The position numbers and the translations under genes were made by a program. From NCBI RefSeq assembly GCF_035083965.1, contig NC_089735.1, forward strand, positions 13,390,501-13,454,500: DNA of 64,000 bases. Direction: 5' to 3'. Below, piece by piece: positions 49,415 through 57,858 of the stretch. Each line of letters begins with the position of its first letter. Position 1 is the stretch's first letter. Source of the DNA: Branchiostoma lanceolatum (lineage: Eukaryota; Chordata; Leptocardii; Amphioxiformes; Branchiostomatidae). The notes under the pieces were generated by a model. The model made no database searches. It was not told where the DNA came from and saw only the letters and a program-made list of their open reading frames with translations.

Positions 49415-50645
49415 TGTGTGTGCATCAGTCTAGCTATTTTTTACAAGTATCACAGTGAGTAAACAAACCGCTCTCAGCTCGGGTTCCCAGCTAAGCGTCC
49501 CCTTGGACGACATGGTCAGTTCACTACTCTCTTCAGAAGACACAAACACAAACTCTTGGTTTGGGTCCGTCTCTTCAGTCACAGGTTCTTCCTTGGTCTC
49601 AGCCTCTTCCACGGATTCGGATGTCACATCTTCTTCTGTTTGTGGTGCTTTTGTGTCCAGCTTCCTTTCTCCCCTTTCTGTAGTCTCTGGCGTGCTGTGC
49701 TCTGTAGTTTCGGGTGTGTGCTCGCCAGACGACTCGCCGTTGGACCTCAGTGACAGTTTCGATCTCAGTTCGTCGACTTGGTTTCGAAGACCGTTTGCCT
49801 CACATTTTGTGTCTTGCAGAATTTCACCTGTTTTTAGAATATAAAGTTGCTAGCTGGTATCAATTATCCCGAAACTACTGAGTATATGAGAACTACAGCG
49901 TCCGGTTGAAATTACACTTTAACCGCTAGGGAGCGCTTTTGATGCAGAATGAGTCAGTGGAAATTCCCTTGTCGTATCACCGATGTTTACGATGAAAACA
50001 AGTATTTGGGTGTGGTTGTGCAACGCCTTGGAAGTTTTAAAACTTTACTTTTCATTTTACTTTCATGAAACCTTAAAAAAAAAATAAACCATCCGATTCG
50101 GTTACTTTTCCTTGAGTCCACAGACAGACATAAACACATTTCACATCTCTTAAAAGACATAGATTGTCCCCCATACTATCCATACTTAGTTGCTGTGCCA
50201 TTGGTCTGCATTCTACATTTTTACAAAGTGAAAACTAATAGACACAGCTATCAGGAACATATTCTAGAACTCCTCTCACACACACCCATCCATTATGCGA
50301 TCAAATGAAGTAAAAAGAAGTGCGCCCAGCGACAACAATATTGTTCCATCCTCCAAGAGCATAATTTTTTTAACATGTACAACATGTACTATCAGTACGA
50401 TCTTTTATGTAAGCTCCAAGCAGATGTTCGGAGGGAAAACTTTTTTTTAAACACACAACTCTATTGTAATATATTCTGCACTGTCACTTACCCAGCACTT
50501 GAACCCCCTGAACCCGTGACAGTAACCGCTCGTTCTCTTCACGGAGCCGCTCGTTTTCTTGTCTCAGCCGCTGAGCTTCGGGGTCGTATGATGGGGGAGG
50601 GGGGTCCGTCCCGGGGGGTGGGGTCGTCTTCGTTTCCGTCGCCAT
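23127..50645 (-). CDS. TNIP1: TNFAIP3-interacting protein 1 (ABIN-1) orthologue
   Basis: Twelve exons: 50492-50645, 49469-49827, 48537-48701, 47867-47961, 46804-46948, 31346-31474, 28803-29000, 27798-27947, 26933-27220, 24885-24965, 24146-24340 and 23127-23237. All junctions are GT/AG with matching phases, giving 689 residues (human about 636). The protein is largely coiled coil. Exon 7 starts ILEVNKQWDVQYKAMK, matching the A20-binding ABIN homology region. Exon 9 carries a UBAN polyubiquitin-binding core, EDFEMERRDRERMQGEK (residues 525-541), and exon 10 a second, EEDFRRERSDKERL (566-579). The C-terminus is Pro/Tyr-rich (PPPYREDPPVYQNYQYP), as in ABIN-1. Known ABIN-1 binds linear ubiquitin and A20 to restrain NF-kB and cell death in the cytosol. 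Intron 5 (15.3 kb) holds arm 2 of the large inverted repeat, and intron 9 holds a LINE. Confidence 0.92.
23662..24105. mobile_element. Foldback element with hammerhead-like ends (Penelope-related?)
   Basis: Inverted arms of about 120 bases include AGACTCTTTTTACACAA, CCGACGTTTCGGTGAC and GGCAATTCTGACTGGTTCAC. The outer 40 bases on the left are tandemly repeated (23662 and 23714). A related copy is at 62683-63020. The arm has a stem GGTGAC...GTCACC followed by GAAACGT and preceded by TTGAAGA, resembling a hammerhead ribozyme core. Lies about 40 bases inside the TNIP1 exon 11 donor. Confidence 0.75.
24387..24436. repeat. (GAAT)n microsatellite
   Basis: About twelve units of GAAT with one interrupting GAGT, inside TNIP1 intron 10. 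Confidence 0.95.
25120..26841 (+). mobile_element. 5'-truncated LINE with intact reverse-transcriptase ORF (RTE-like)
   Basis: A 573-codon open frame on the strand opposite TNIP1, within its intron 9. It contains RT motifs in order: QNYRTISLIS, QAGFRAGRSTTEQ, motif A FIDFKKAFD (D207), LVRQGCLLSPALFN, and the catalytic FADDID (D308, D309). It then has the C-terminal RRKLKWFGHVCRH and RKRGRPKKTWLD signatures common in RTE-type elements. The N-terminal endonuclease domain is absent and the frame opens at a non-ATG codon, so the copy is 5' truncated. The 3' end runs out in ATGAGTCATGAGTGAGTGA repeats close after the stop. An unbroken RT frame suggests recent insertion. Confidence 0.9.
27382..27603. 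mobile_element. CTCCAAGCAGA-family foldback
   Basis: Ends CTCTCCAAGCAGA and inverse. Arms of about 70 bases contain TTTTTTGACGTGTT, AGGCGTTTTGTCGGGC and TTTCTAC. The centre repeats CAGGTCCAGAC and ACCTAAAAGTAGAAAGCC. The half-element near 32695-32752 shares the TTCCGGCT...GACGT...GTCGGGCTTTCTA arm. Lies in TNIP1 intron 8. Confidence 0.85.
28523..28790. mobile_element. CTCCAAGCAGA-family foldback beside TNIP1 exon 7
   Basis: Ends TAATCTCCAAGCAGATCTAC and inverse. The interior is a double palindrome built from CCAGAGAAGCTCCAGTCAGC and its inverse, present twice. It begins 12 bases inside the exon 7 donor on the minus strand. A half copy with the same interior is at 42978-43058. Confidence 0.9.
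29495..29612. repeat. Direct repeat, first copy (second at 30885-30997)
   Basis: Both copies contain CACACATGTCCGTCTCTGCC, CCCACGCTGGGTAGAC and GAGACGTACTGGCGACAGGC, about 90% alike by eye. The first copy reads on into CTGGGTTCCTCCCACGAGG, which shows where the MITE interrupts the second copy. Origin unknown. Confidence 0.8.
30375..30736 (-). mobile_element. Full-length tRNA-derived SINE
   Basis: Flanked by an exact 10 bp duplication GGACTGTTAC at 30365-30374 and 30737-30746. On the minus strand it begins with a tRNA-like head (A box near TGGCGCAAGCGG, B box GAGTTCGATCC). It then has the conserved body also seen at 59268-59502 and ends in an A-rich tail, seen as the T run at 30375-30383. Confidence 0.9.
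30998..31273. mobile_element. 276 bp MITE with tandem TTTGCGCGTGAAAAA ends
   Basis: Each TIR holds several head-to-tail copies of TTTGCGCGTGAAAAA (four at left, three inverted at right). Exact flanking TTGGGTC at 30991-30997 and 31274-31280. The paralogous sequence at 29595-29625 is the unoccupied site. Interior AT-rich, no ORF. Confidence 0.85.
31475..33570. other. TNIP1 intron 5, right part
   Basis: 31740-32050 contains a degenerate tandem repeat with recurring CTCCTATTGGTC/TTTCC-type phrases. A half foldback arm lies at about 32695-32752. No supported gene. Confidence 0.4.
33571..34016 (-). pseudogene. Broken RING-finger E3-like gene fragment
   Basis: On the minus strand one frame reads DVDPEDEFKERVLTDLVEAL and later SALMEELQRRLQRMKEDHMC followed by KICMSDDATMVFI. 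This is a helical linker followed by the first half of an IAP/Mib-type RING (CxxC, then a hydrophobic VFI). The frame must shift near 33650-33660 to continue as CGHRCCEGC, after which it ends at 33573 without the last CPxC pair. A stop near 34015 separates it from upstream open frame. Related IAP/Mib RINGs ubiquitinate signalling proteins; this copy looks dead. It sits inside TNIP1 intron 5 on the same strand. Confidence 0.55.
34190..34400. repeat. Direct repeat with 34985-35190
   Basis: The phrase CTGCTGGCAAAGTTGCTATT followed by TTGATCACTGACTCATTTGG occurs at both places, with weaker similarity for about 200 bases. Related phrases (GTAGCTGTGGACAGA... ACTTGTACTGGTCATGG) also occur near 32465-32545, so this may be a three-copy local repeat. 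Confidence 0.65.
34438..34548. mobile_element. CTCCAAGCAGA-family foldback
   Basis: Left end GTAATCTCAGATCCATCAGT has lost part of the family terminus. Right end reads GATCTGCTTGGAGATTAC. Arms contain GGCAGTATCAAAAGGGCC and its inverse around a short centre. Interior unrelated to the other family members. Confidence 0.8.
36394..36615. mobile_element. AGCCTCC-family foldback
   Basis: Starts TAGCCTCCTTCGCAGACTTC and ends with the inverse. Arms contain CGTATATATTTGGGGGAGGG and GGGTGACGCGAT, with inverses, around a roughly 80-base centre. Confidence 0.9.
36966..38527. mobile_element. 1562 bp TIR transposon with exact 7 bp target duplication
   Basis: TIRs of about 43 bases begin CAAGGACATTATATAG and continue GAAGGACTGAGCACA. 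CTCCAAT at 36959-36965 and 38528-38534 is the target duplication. The left interior is unusually GC-rich for this window (36990-37320), like a promoter. A possible donor (GATTG/GTGAGT) follows at about 37326, with acceptors at 37568 and 37738 and AATAAA at about 37912. No transposase motif recognised; a 7 bp duplication is compatible with P-like or hAT-like elements. Confidence 0.85.
39081..40035. mobile_element. TIR element packed with alternating short motifs
   Basis: Ends GCAAAAGTACCCGGGTCAC and the inverse GTGACCCGGGTACCTTTGC. The interior holds more than twenty short copies, in both orientations, of a unit like TTCCAGTGATGA or CCAGCACCGAG. A second terminus-like GGAACCCGTGACCGCGGGA at 39704-39722 suggests two nested or fused copies. 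No ORF of note. Confidence 0.75.
40036..42594. other. TNIP1 intron 5, middle part
   Basis: Phrases around 40495-40575 resemble 34640-34720 (GGGATTTTCCA, CTGGGACGACA), and 41240-41300 resembles 34795-34860 (GACGAAGGAGTTGC), so it shares a local repeat with the 34 kb area. 40962-41020 resembles TNIP1 exon 6. No other gene supported. Confidence 0.4.
42978..43058. mobile_element. CTCCAAGCAGA-family half element
   Basis: TAATCTCCAAGCAGATCCAC is followed by sequence like the left arm of 28523-28790 (ATGCTAGCCAGAGAAGGTCC). It interrupts the arm-2 sequence, and arm 1 has the uninterrupted site near 2670. Only one half remains. Confidence 0.75.
43844..45480. mobile_element. 1637 bp nonautonomous TIR element, ATAA duplication
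   Basis: Ends CGCTCGTTCTCATTT and CGCTCATTCTCAATG (inverse). ATAA at 43840-43843 and 45481-45484; arm 1 shows the empty site with one TATAA. Inside, 44216-44335 matches 60656-60750. The phrase GTAATCTCCGTTACC recurs. No transposase ORF. The related copy at 60617-61085 has TTAA duplications, so the family targets a 4 bp WTAA-like site. Confidence 0.85.
46990..47365 (+). pseudogene. LINE 3'-end fragment
   Basis: One frame reads HFILDCPRYHD then stops. This is the C-terminal HFLLDCP-type motif of many non-LTR retrotransposon polyproteins. It is followed by degenerate sequence and a TCAATAAAGATTTCAC tail. Lies in TNIP1 intron 4, antisense to the gene. Confidence 0.55.
48356..48395. repeat. (AAAC)n microsatellite
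   Basis: About nine units of AAAC in TNIP1 intron 3. Confidence 0.95.
48441..48525. mobile_element. CTCCAAGCAGA-family foldback beside TNIP1 exon 3
   Basis: A virtually perfect hairpin with arms of about 40 bases: TCCAAGCAGAGGCTTCGATC, GAGAGGGGTAGTTTTGTCC and inverses, with almost no loop. It begins 11 bases inside the TNIP1 exon 3 donor on the minus strand. Confidence 0.9.
49304..49422. repeat. (TG)n microsatellite
   Basis: About 110 bases of TG with CG interruptions, in TNIP1 intron 2 about 45 bases from the exon 2 donor. Confidence 0.95.
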
Positions 50646-52880
50646 TGTAAGGAAGGGGCCTCACCTCAAATATACACCTAAGAGAGTGTTATTTGTAAGT
50701 AACAGTCTATTTTACAGAAGAAAAAAACGCGCCTCTAAGCAATATGAAACTGATGTAACCAAAAAGTCGCCCACTTGGTTCTTAAGAGGCCTGTATCTTA
50801 AGACTTTCCCCAACAGTTTTAGAAGTATGATGACACCAAACTTACCTGGGCTATTGCTCGTGAATATTAATAACTTCCTATGTCGCACGTTTTCTTATCA
50901 CCTTCCGGGTAAACGTCACAATAATGAGTAAAACACAGCTTGGAACGCCAAAGAGACCAAATATCACGAAAGGAAACGTGTGGATAGTTACGCAACAAAG
51001 ATTTCGGGCTATTCCAGTGACCGTCGACACAGCTAACAATAGCAACAGAACTAAACACAGGGCACGCTTCAACTTTAACTCAGCATGTTCATTCTCTTGT
51101 TTCTACGTACACGTGCCTTCAGCGAATTATTCTGAGTACGTCACGATTTTAAGACAGCAGACGGGGTAAAACTTCTAAGAAGCCGGAACCCGGAAGTGAG
51201 ACGGATCCAAAATACGCAGACTTCCGACAGACGTCTAACCACTGCGGGGAAATAGTTGCACATCGGAAAACCCCCACGAGAATAATTCGAGCAATATTTA
51301 GACACAGACTGAGGCCGAAATCGACGGGAAACCCTCGGCGTTCGTGTTCGCTTGAAATCATAAACAGCCGTTAAAAGATTCCAGCGACCATTGGCTACTG
51401 CCCAATTCTTTTTAAAAAAAATGGATATACAAACAGGTGTGCAACGCTAACGTTACCTAGATCCGGCTTGGTGAACAGTTAAATAGCTTGGACTCACGAA
51501 GTAAGTTCCAGAGATGTGTTTGAAATACGTGTAATTATCACAGAACTACGTTGCCGAATTGCTGCTTAATCGTTTTGTTGCAAATCATCATGTGACATTT
51601 GCTCAAAAATGAGTTGCAAGTTGCACCACAGCATGACTCATTGCACCTTCATTATCTCCTACGTGTAGGTTGCAAATCAATACGTGTTATTTGCAGAACA
51701 AATGTGCAATTTTGTTTGCAGTAATGAAACTACAAGGAGAACATAGCATTGTCTACTTTTGTTGCAACAGGTGACTCATTTCCTCCTAGAGGGGTGACGC
51801 CATTGGATTTCCCCGGCCTCACACGTAGGGCCGCGTTACTCACTTTAGTGTCCTTCCGCACTATACAAACCTTTCACCATTCCCGCTCACCATTATTTTA
51901 TTCTAACCGTACCGCAGCGCGGATCGTCCTGGATGTATTCATACAGCGTTTTGTGTACCAATACAGCACCAAGATCTAACCCAGAGAACTTATACCACCA
52001 GTACACACAAAAATAGTCCAATTTAACCCGCTAGAAGCCGGAAATCGACAGAATTACTCACCTCCCCGCTCATGTTCGAAACTGCGTAGCACCTTCGGCA
52101 GCGCAGGGCGAGAATGGCATTGCTCTGGCGGAAGGATACACGGGTTGACCCGGTAACGGCACGATGACCTGTTTCGGGGATTCCCCTTAGTCGTTCTCAT
52201 TCTGTATGTGGGGTCCGCAAGAAGTAAATCATTTATTTCACATGGTAGAATAGATCGGTTTGAAGATTTTCCCCGATACTGCATTGAATTTATGTATTCG
52301 ATAAATTCGTTGTCATTTTTTATTTCATATTTCGTCTGATTTCGGTGATCAGGTTGAAAGACCTGACGTAAAATGCCCCGATGAAGCTCAGAGTAAGCTG
52401 ATCCGGACTACTTGCTCTTGGGTAATACCCGACGCCACGCAGACAGATATACATAAACGTTGCACAGTGCAATTGAGTTCTATACATATTGCACACGAAA
52501 TAAGACACTCTCTGTGACATCGCTTTCTGAAACTACTCAGAAAATTCCCCTTTTCTACCGTTGGCTTCGTGCCGCATCATTGCCGATTTTTATTCTTTTC
52601 AGTTTCCAAGTACAAGTAGCACCAATGAGGTTTACCTTGTTACCTCCTTGGTAGCACGTAGTACGGTACCTACCCATAGTCGGAAGACACTGGCATTTTC
52701 AAATATTATTTTCTCATATACTATACAGGCGGTTTGATAGAACCGCCCTCCTTGCAAGGGCACGTGTATGATAGCTTCAACAAACTATAAAAATCACCAA
52801 ATAATATGCCGCTAGTTTTCTTCAATCGATGTATCAATGATATTCACAATGCAGTTTACTGACGCATAATTTTAATCCCA
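50646..52880. other. TNIP1 upstream region
   Basis: It probably holds the TNIP1 promoter and 5' UTR; GTGAGG on the minus strand near 50664 could be a 5' UTR donor. No TATA box or kB motif stands out close to the start codon. Short ORFs are present but none is convincing. Confidence 0.4.
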
Positions 52881-52889
52881 TATGGGTTC

Positions 52890-53029
52890 TAATCTCCAAG
52901 CAGACCTAGAAAGGCAAAATTGTAACATTTCTCGAGCTTCCGGTTCCGAGGAGCCAAAAAAAAAGAGGCCAGCTTTGCAAGATTGGCAAACGTTACGATA
53001 TTGCCTGTCTACATCTGCCTGGAGATTAG
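52890..53029. mobile_element. CTCCAAGCAGA-family foldback, diverged
   Basis: Ends TAATCTCCAAGCAGA and inverse TCTGCCTGGAGATTA. Arms are still complementary over about 40 bases with mismatches. The centre contains GGAGCCAAAAAAAAAGAGGC. An older copy than the perfect hairpins in TNIP1. Confidence 0.75.
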
Positions 53030-55135
53030 ATATGTTCACCCGTCGTCTGCCCATGTCTGTACCTACAGTGAGGTCAGTTCCGCATAAGCTACGTCTGACC
53101 TTTCTTTTGTTTACCTGTACCAGACAGGAGAGGAACCGCCACAGTATCGGGATATTGTCGACATAGTGTCGGTTCCTACAATGTCTATCGATATTCTAGT
53201 CAATACAGATCGATCGCTGGCGATGAAATAGTATAAAACCAGCTCTCGGCAACATAATACTTTAATATGCACGCATGCGCCGCGGTACGATGCTGAACCG
53301 TATCAGTACTGCGCATGCTCGACCCTGAGGTTGAAAAAAGGGTGGTTCTTGTCAAACCTGTTTTCTCAACTAGAAACACTCACAGCAACGACGGGTCATA
53401 GGTATGACAGACTGCCATACACCACTAGTACTACGCCGTAGGCCCGGGCGGAAACGTGATGCAAGATTTTCGAGGAAGTGAATGGTGTAATAAAAGTCCC
53501 CGCCAACCCCCGCAGGAAGTTTGGACCCAAAGCAAACAGCCTCAATTCGTTCGGATCGTGACAGGCTTAGGTCCAATTTAGTGTCTACTATAAGAGCTTA
53601 CATACATGGTTATACATGTCACCGTGATGCATTTGGCGCAGACATACTAGTATGAACATTTCTAACGTATAACATCAACAAAATCTCGCAGGTATCAAAC
53701 GATGAGGCGAAGGGTCCGGGGCAACTGCGTCAATGTGTGGGTTGGTATGCGTTGACATCGGCACTTATTACATTACATGCATAACAGTGTACAACTGCGT
53801 AGGTGAAACACCAGCCATGTCTTATCCCACGCATAAATGTCTGTTATATAGCATAATTGTTATTTCAAGAACACGTATAGTTGGTTATCAAAGGTGTTCA
53901 GCGAGTACAAGGCTGCGCATGAAAGTTGGCACGAATCCAAAGATTTTGCAAGGAAATAGTTCCAGTCTCAATAGAAGCACACAGCGTAAGATTATCCCGT
54001 GGAATCTCTAAAAAATCCCGTAATTTGACGGAATCCTATTTCAGGACGTTGAAAAGACACAACTTACACATGGCACGCAGTAGCATCTATAATTAGATGC
54101 AACAATAATCCTTGATTATATACAATATCGGTAATATTATGCAAATCATTTTTTGTGTGTTTTGCGAATTGACTGACAGAGAGCGTTAGGAATGAAAACA
54201 CTTGAATTCTGTATAAAATGTGAAATACGCCTAGTTTAAGAACTTGCCTGCGTTTTTACTCACTTTAAATTGTCACCGCACCCATTAATTGTTGACCTTA
54301 CGGTCAACTATGCCAACCTAGACGTATGAGTCAGCATTCATGTCCAGTCAAGCACAAAGAATGAATGTCACTTTCCATTGTATGCATTGCTAGACACACC
54401 TCTGGCATGTCTGGGCACTTAAGCAGCTACTTTTACACTACATGACCTCTGTACATGTAGATTTTTAGCGAAGCTTCAGAAGCATATTGGTGAACAACAT
54501 GACTGCGAAATCGGGCAGAAAACTCTTTCTTCTCAAACGACTGAAGAAGTTCAACCTACCTCTAGGGGACTTGGTAGCGATCTAACATCCACTACCATAA
54601 TACCGCCACGTTTACTGCAATTTCTAAAGTGATACTAATTTAGCAAAGTAGCAACTCGTCATTTTTTCCCGGTTACATGTCGATGTTATTATAGCTTACC
54701 TTTGCCACTAAATTATGCTGTGTATGTTTTTTTTTGTCTCTCTTGATCTGCTAAAAACGAAATATCGCAATCGTAAGATGTTGCGGAAATGCACCGAGAA
54801 CGGGCGTGCGCACGGAAGGGGGTTCCATAATACCGCCAGAAACAAAACTCGGCAATTATCTTGTTGTTAGTCACCTTTATAAACCAGCTGTTGTTCCTTT
54901 CTTTCGGGGTTGTGAGTTCCCTAAACATATAAAGATGTTTGGGGATACAAAAAATCACACGAAAACGGATGTTACTGTTACGACTCGTAATTTTGATTTA
55001 CTGTAGCCCGTCACAACTGCTATCACGTAAAACTTACGTCTGGCGTTCTACTTTGGTTCAGTTCACATAATGGCGGGTCCGTTGCTAGAGAAACGGTCGT
55101 ATTAATAATAATAAGCTAGTAATTATTGGTCTTAT
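53030..55135. other. Intergenic region
   Basis: Nothing recognisable beyond short ORFs. Confidence 0.4.
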
Positions 55136-55139
55136 CCAA

Positions 55140-55767
55140 AAAATCAAGATCGTAAAATGCTATATTGGCTACATCAGGCCAATATTGGAGTATGCCGTCC
55201 CCGTCTGGAACTCCGGCCTGACCAAGCGCCAGTCTGACCAACTAGAACGTTTGCAGAATGAAAAGGGCGTGCCGCACCATCATGGGTAATGACTACACCG
55301 GTTATCAACATGCACTTGAACACCTTGGACTTTCGACCCTCGCCGCCAGACGTGAACAGTTGTGCCTGAAGTTCGCTAGATCCCTGATGGACTCTGACTT
55401 CAGGGACTGGTTGCCACCACCCAGGGCTCAGATCACTGGCAGAGTGACTAGGAACAATCACAAACTGAACTGTCCGAAAGTAAAACCTAACCGGTACTTG
55501 AACTCCTGCATTCCATACATGACCCGCCTTATCAACAAGTATGATCAGTGACTCGTTTTCTTGTAAATGTGTCCAACTTTGTATATAACAAGATACACTT
55601 ATTTTAAATATTCCAGTTTTAAGGTCTTACGAATACGCATGCTATCGGACAGTATTGCGTCGTCTACACAACTTGAACTTGTTGTTTTGATTGATATGTT
55701 TGTAAATTGGTTTTAATTCACTGGCAACACTGCGATTTCCAATAAAGTTATCTTGTATCTTGTATAT
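55140..55767 (+). mobile_element. 5'-truncated CR1/L2-like LINE 3' end
   Basis: One frame reads YIGYIRPILEYAVPVWNSGL and TKRQSDQLERLQ, the C-terminal RT-thumb motif of CR1/L2/Jockey-type elements. After a frameshift near 55258 it continues KRACRTIMGNDYTGYQHALE and on to a stop at 55551. AATAAAG at 55741 and a TATCTTGTATCTTGTAT tail end the copy, as is typical of CR1-like elements with microsatellite tails. Confidence 0.8.
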
Positions 55768-56593
55768 TTTAGGCCCGTTTCACAATAATTCCCAGAATTT
55801 TACAGGAATCTGTCAGTGGACGCCGCCTGTCACTCTATACCTTGTTAGTAAGGTCTGGCATTCCGGCAAGAATTCCCAGAATTTTTTTTTCATGGCAGAA
55901 CTAAAGAGTGCTCCGTTGGTACTTTCTTTACAGTGAAGTAAGATCAACCCAGACACCTTCGCTATGGCAATAATTTTGATTGCCTCATCAATTATTCTTC
56001 TTTTTTTCTACCCAAGTTCTGAACTGAGAACCGTGCGAACATGAGTTGACATAAAGAACAAAATACAATTAATCCCGGCAGCATTGCGCTAAGGCAGATA
56101 GCTTTGAAACATAATTCTAAATGCAATGTGTCGAATAATCTTGAGTGCCTTCGAATATCGATATACCTTTGTTACTATAGTATATATATGCAGTGTTCAT
56201 ATAACCCTAACTACAACCAACAACGGTCTAAAGTCACAAATAGAATGCAATAGATGAATTTTATTATAACCTTTGATCAATCAATACTAGATTCATTGTA
56301 CACTATTTGTTAAGTATTTTTCTCAAAGCCAATACAATATTTCCAATCTTTTTATTATGCAACATCGGGTAAATAATGCTTTCCTTGGCCAAAAGTAGAT
56401 GAAGAAACTTAATGACAGCCATTTCCTTGTATCAAGTAGCTTCAAAACAAGTCAGTGGCATGGTTTTATACATACACATCAACTAAAGAACACATCTGCT
56501 TTACCTTAGATTGGTACCCAAACCTAGTATAGCCGCCAAGTCTCTTTCATCCTCTAGAGCGAATGAGCTTCAGCAGCTGTAATAGGTCTGGGT
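55768..56593. other. Intergenic region
   Basis: AT-rich. CCCAGAATTTT recurs near 55790 and 55875. No gene seen. Confidence 0.4.
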
Positions 56594-56605
56594 ACCAGGC
56601 TAGCA

Positions 56606-56909
56606 AGGGGTGTCCTTGTGGTGTAGTGGTCTGCGCTTCTGTTACTAGCCACATCTGGTTCAAATACTTGGACCAGAAGGCCCGGGTTCAAGCCCCGGGT
56701 AGGACACCTCTGGACATCATTGAGTCATATGCAAAGACTTTATAAAAATGGTACATACTTCTGAAACAGTATGGAAGTTAAGCACACTCCACTGCCAGTG
56801 GACTAGCCCCCTGCTGCAGTGATTGCACCACAGTGTGGCCCAGGGCTATGAAACGGAGATGGGCACCGCCCTATACACCTTATGGTGTGGGAGGATTTTA
56901 ACTTAACTA
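56606..56909 (+). mobile_element. Full-length tRNA-derived SINE
   Basis: Exact 12 bp target duplication ACCAGGCTAGCA at 56594-56605 and 56910-56921. The tRNA-like head (A box GTGGTGTAGTGGTC, B box GGTTCAAGCCCC, acceptor-like TGTCCTT/AGGACA) is followed by a unique body and a TTAACTTAACTA tail. Best reference copy in the window for the truncated SINE at 529-852. Confidence 0.92.
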
Positions 56910-56921
56910 ACCAGGCTAGCA

Positions 56922-57855
56922 TTACCTAGCTACTTATTCACAAAACACTTCTGCTTTCAATAAACCATTTGCAGTGATAAGGGTTTGTATAGCAATTACA
57001 CGTAGCACAGTGGGTGTTTGACTGGGATATCCCCAGTTTTCTTCCACCATGATTCAGATGAATAAGCGCCACATATTGGTTTTGGAAGTCTGCCACAATT
57101 TACTTTATCGACTCATATTGAAACAGTTGCTTTGGAGAGGAATATAGGAAAACTTCATTTGCCTTAGTTAGTCTTGCTGTAATCTTACATACATGTAACA
57201 TCTACTAACATAATTCCATCAGGGTAAATAATTCCGCCAGCCTGATAAGATACGTCCAAACAGATCTCCAACCCAACGTCCCCCAGCATAATGCACTCCT
57301 GTATATCTAAACTGTGCATACATGTGGGGTGCTGCACTAGAGATCTCTCACACCCACTGTTCTTAAAAGTGGCAGATTTATGTAACTTGGCGGATTAATG
57401 TTAATGGAGGTTATATCAATTTTTCTTTGTGAACTGTGTTTTGTATATTCACTTACACTGAGAAATCTTCACATCTTATTCATTTCACCCGTAGAGACAA
57501 CTAGTGTGATAGACATACATTTGTTAGTTGTCCTTGATCTACAGATCTTTACATCATAGCAAATATGAAAAAAACAACTTTTGGTGGGTTTTCACCCATA
57601 ATCTTTTGGTGGGTTTTTCACCCATAATCTCCCTTCAATTTCTATTTCTTTTCAACACATCAGCATTATATTTCATAAGCCAAACATCTTCAAGACAATT
57701 ATTTCAAATCCCCCCCCTTAAGAATTTTTGGCAAAACGTTCTACCAAAAACTAACAATCTATGACATCTTCTAAATTTTTTGTAGACTTCTACAATGCTA
57801 GTTCCACAGAAGACACAACTCTCGATGAATTAAGAGAGATCCCAAACATTAAGAC
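56922..57855. other. Intergenic region downstream of DCTN4
   Basis: Probably includes the DCTN4 3' UTR. A 27-base tandem duplication (TTTTGGTGGGTTTTTCACCC) lies at 57577-57632. No other gene seen. Confidence 0.4.
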
Positions 57856-57858
57856 TTC

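Noticed and set aside
50878-51072. 64-codon minus-strand frame with two hydrophobic segments
   Set aside because: It looks like a small membrane protein, but the frame begins at TTG with no ATG in good position, and no splice or conservation evidence supports it.
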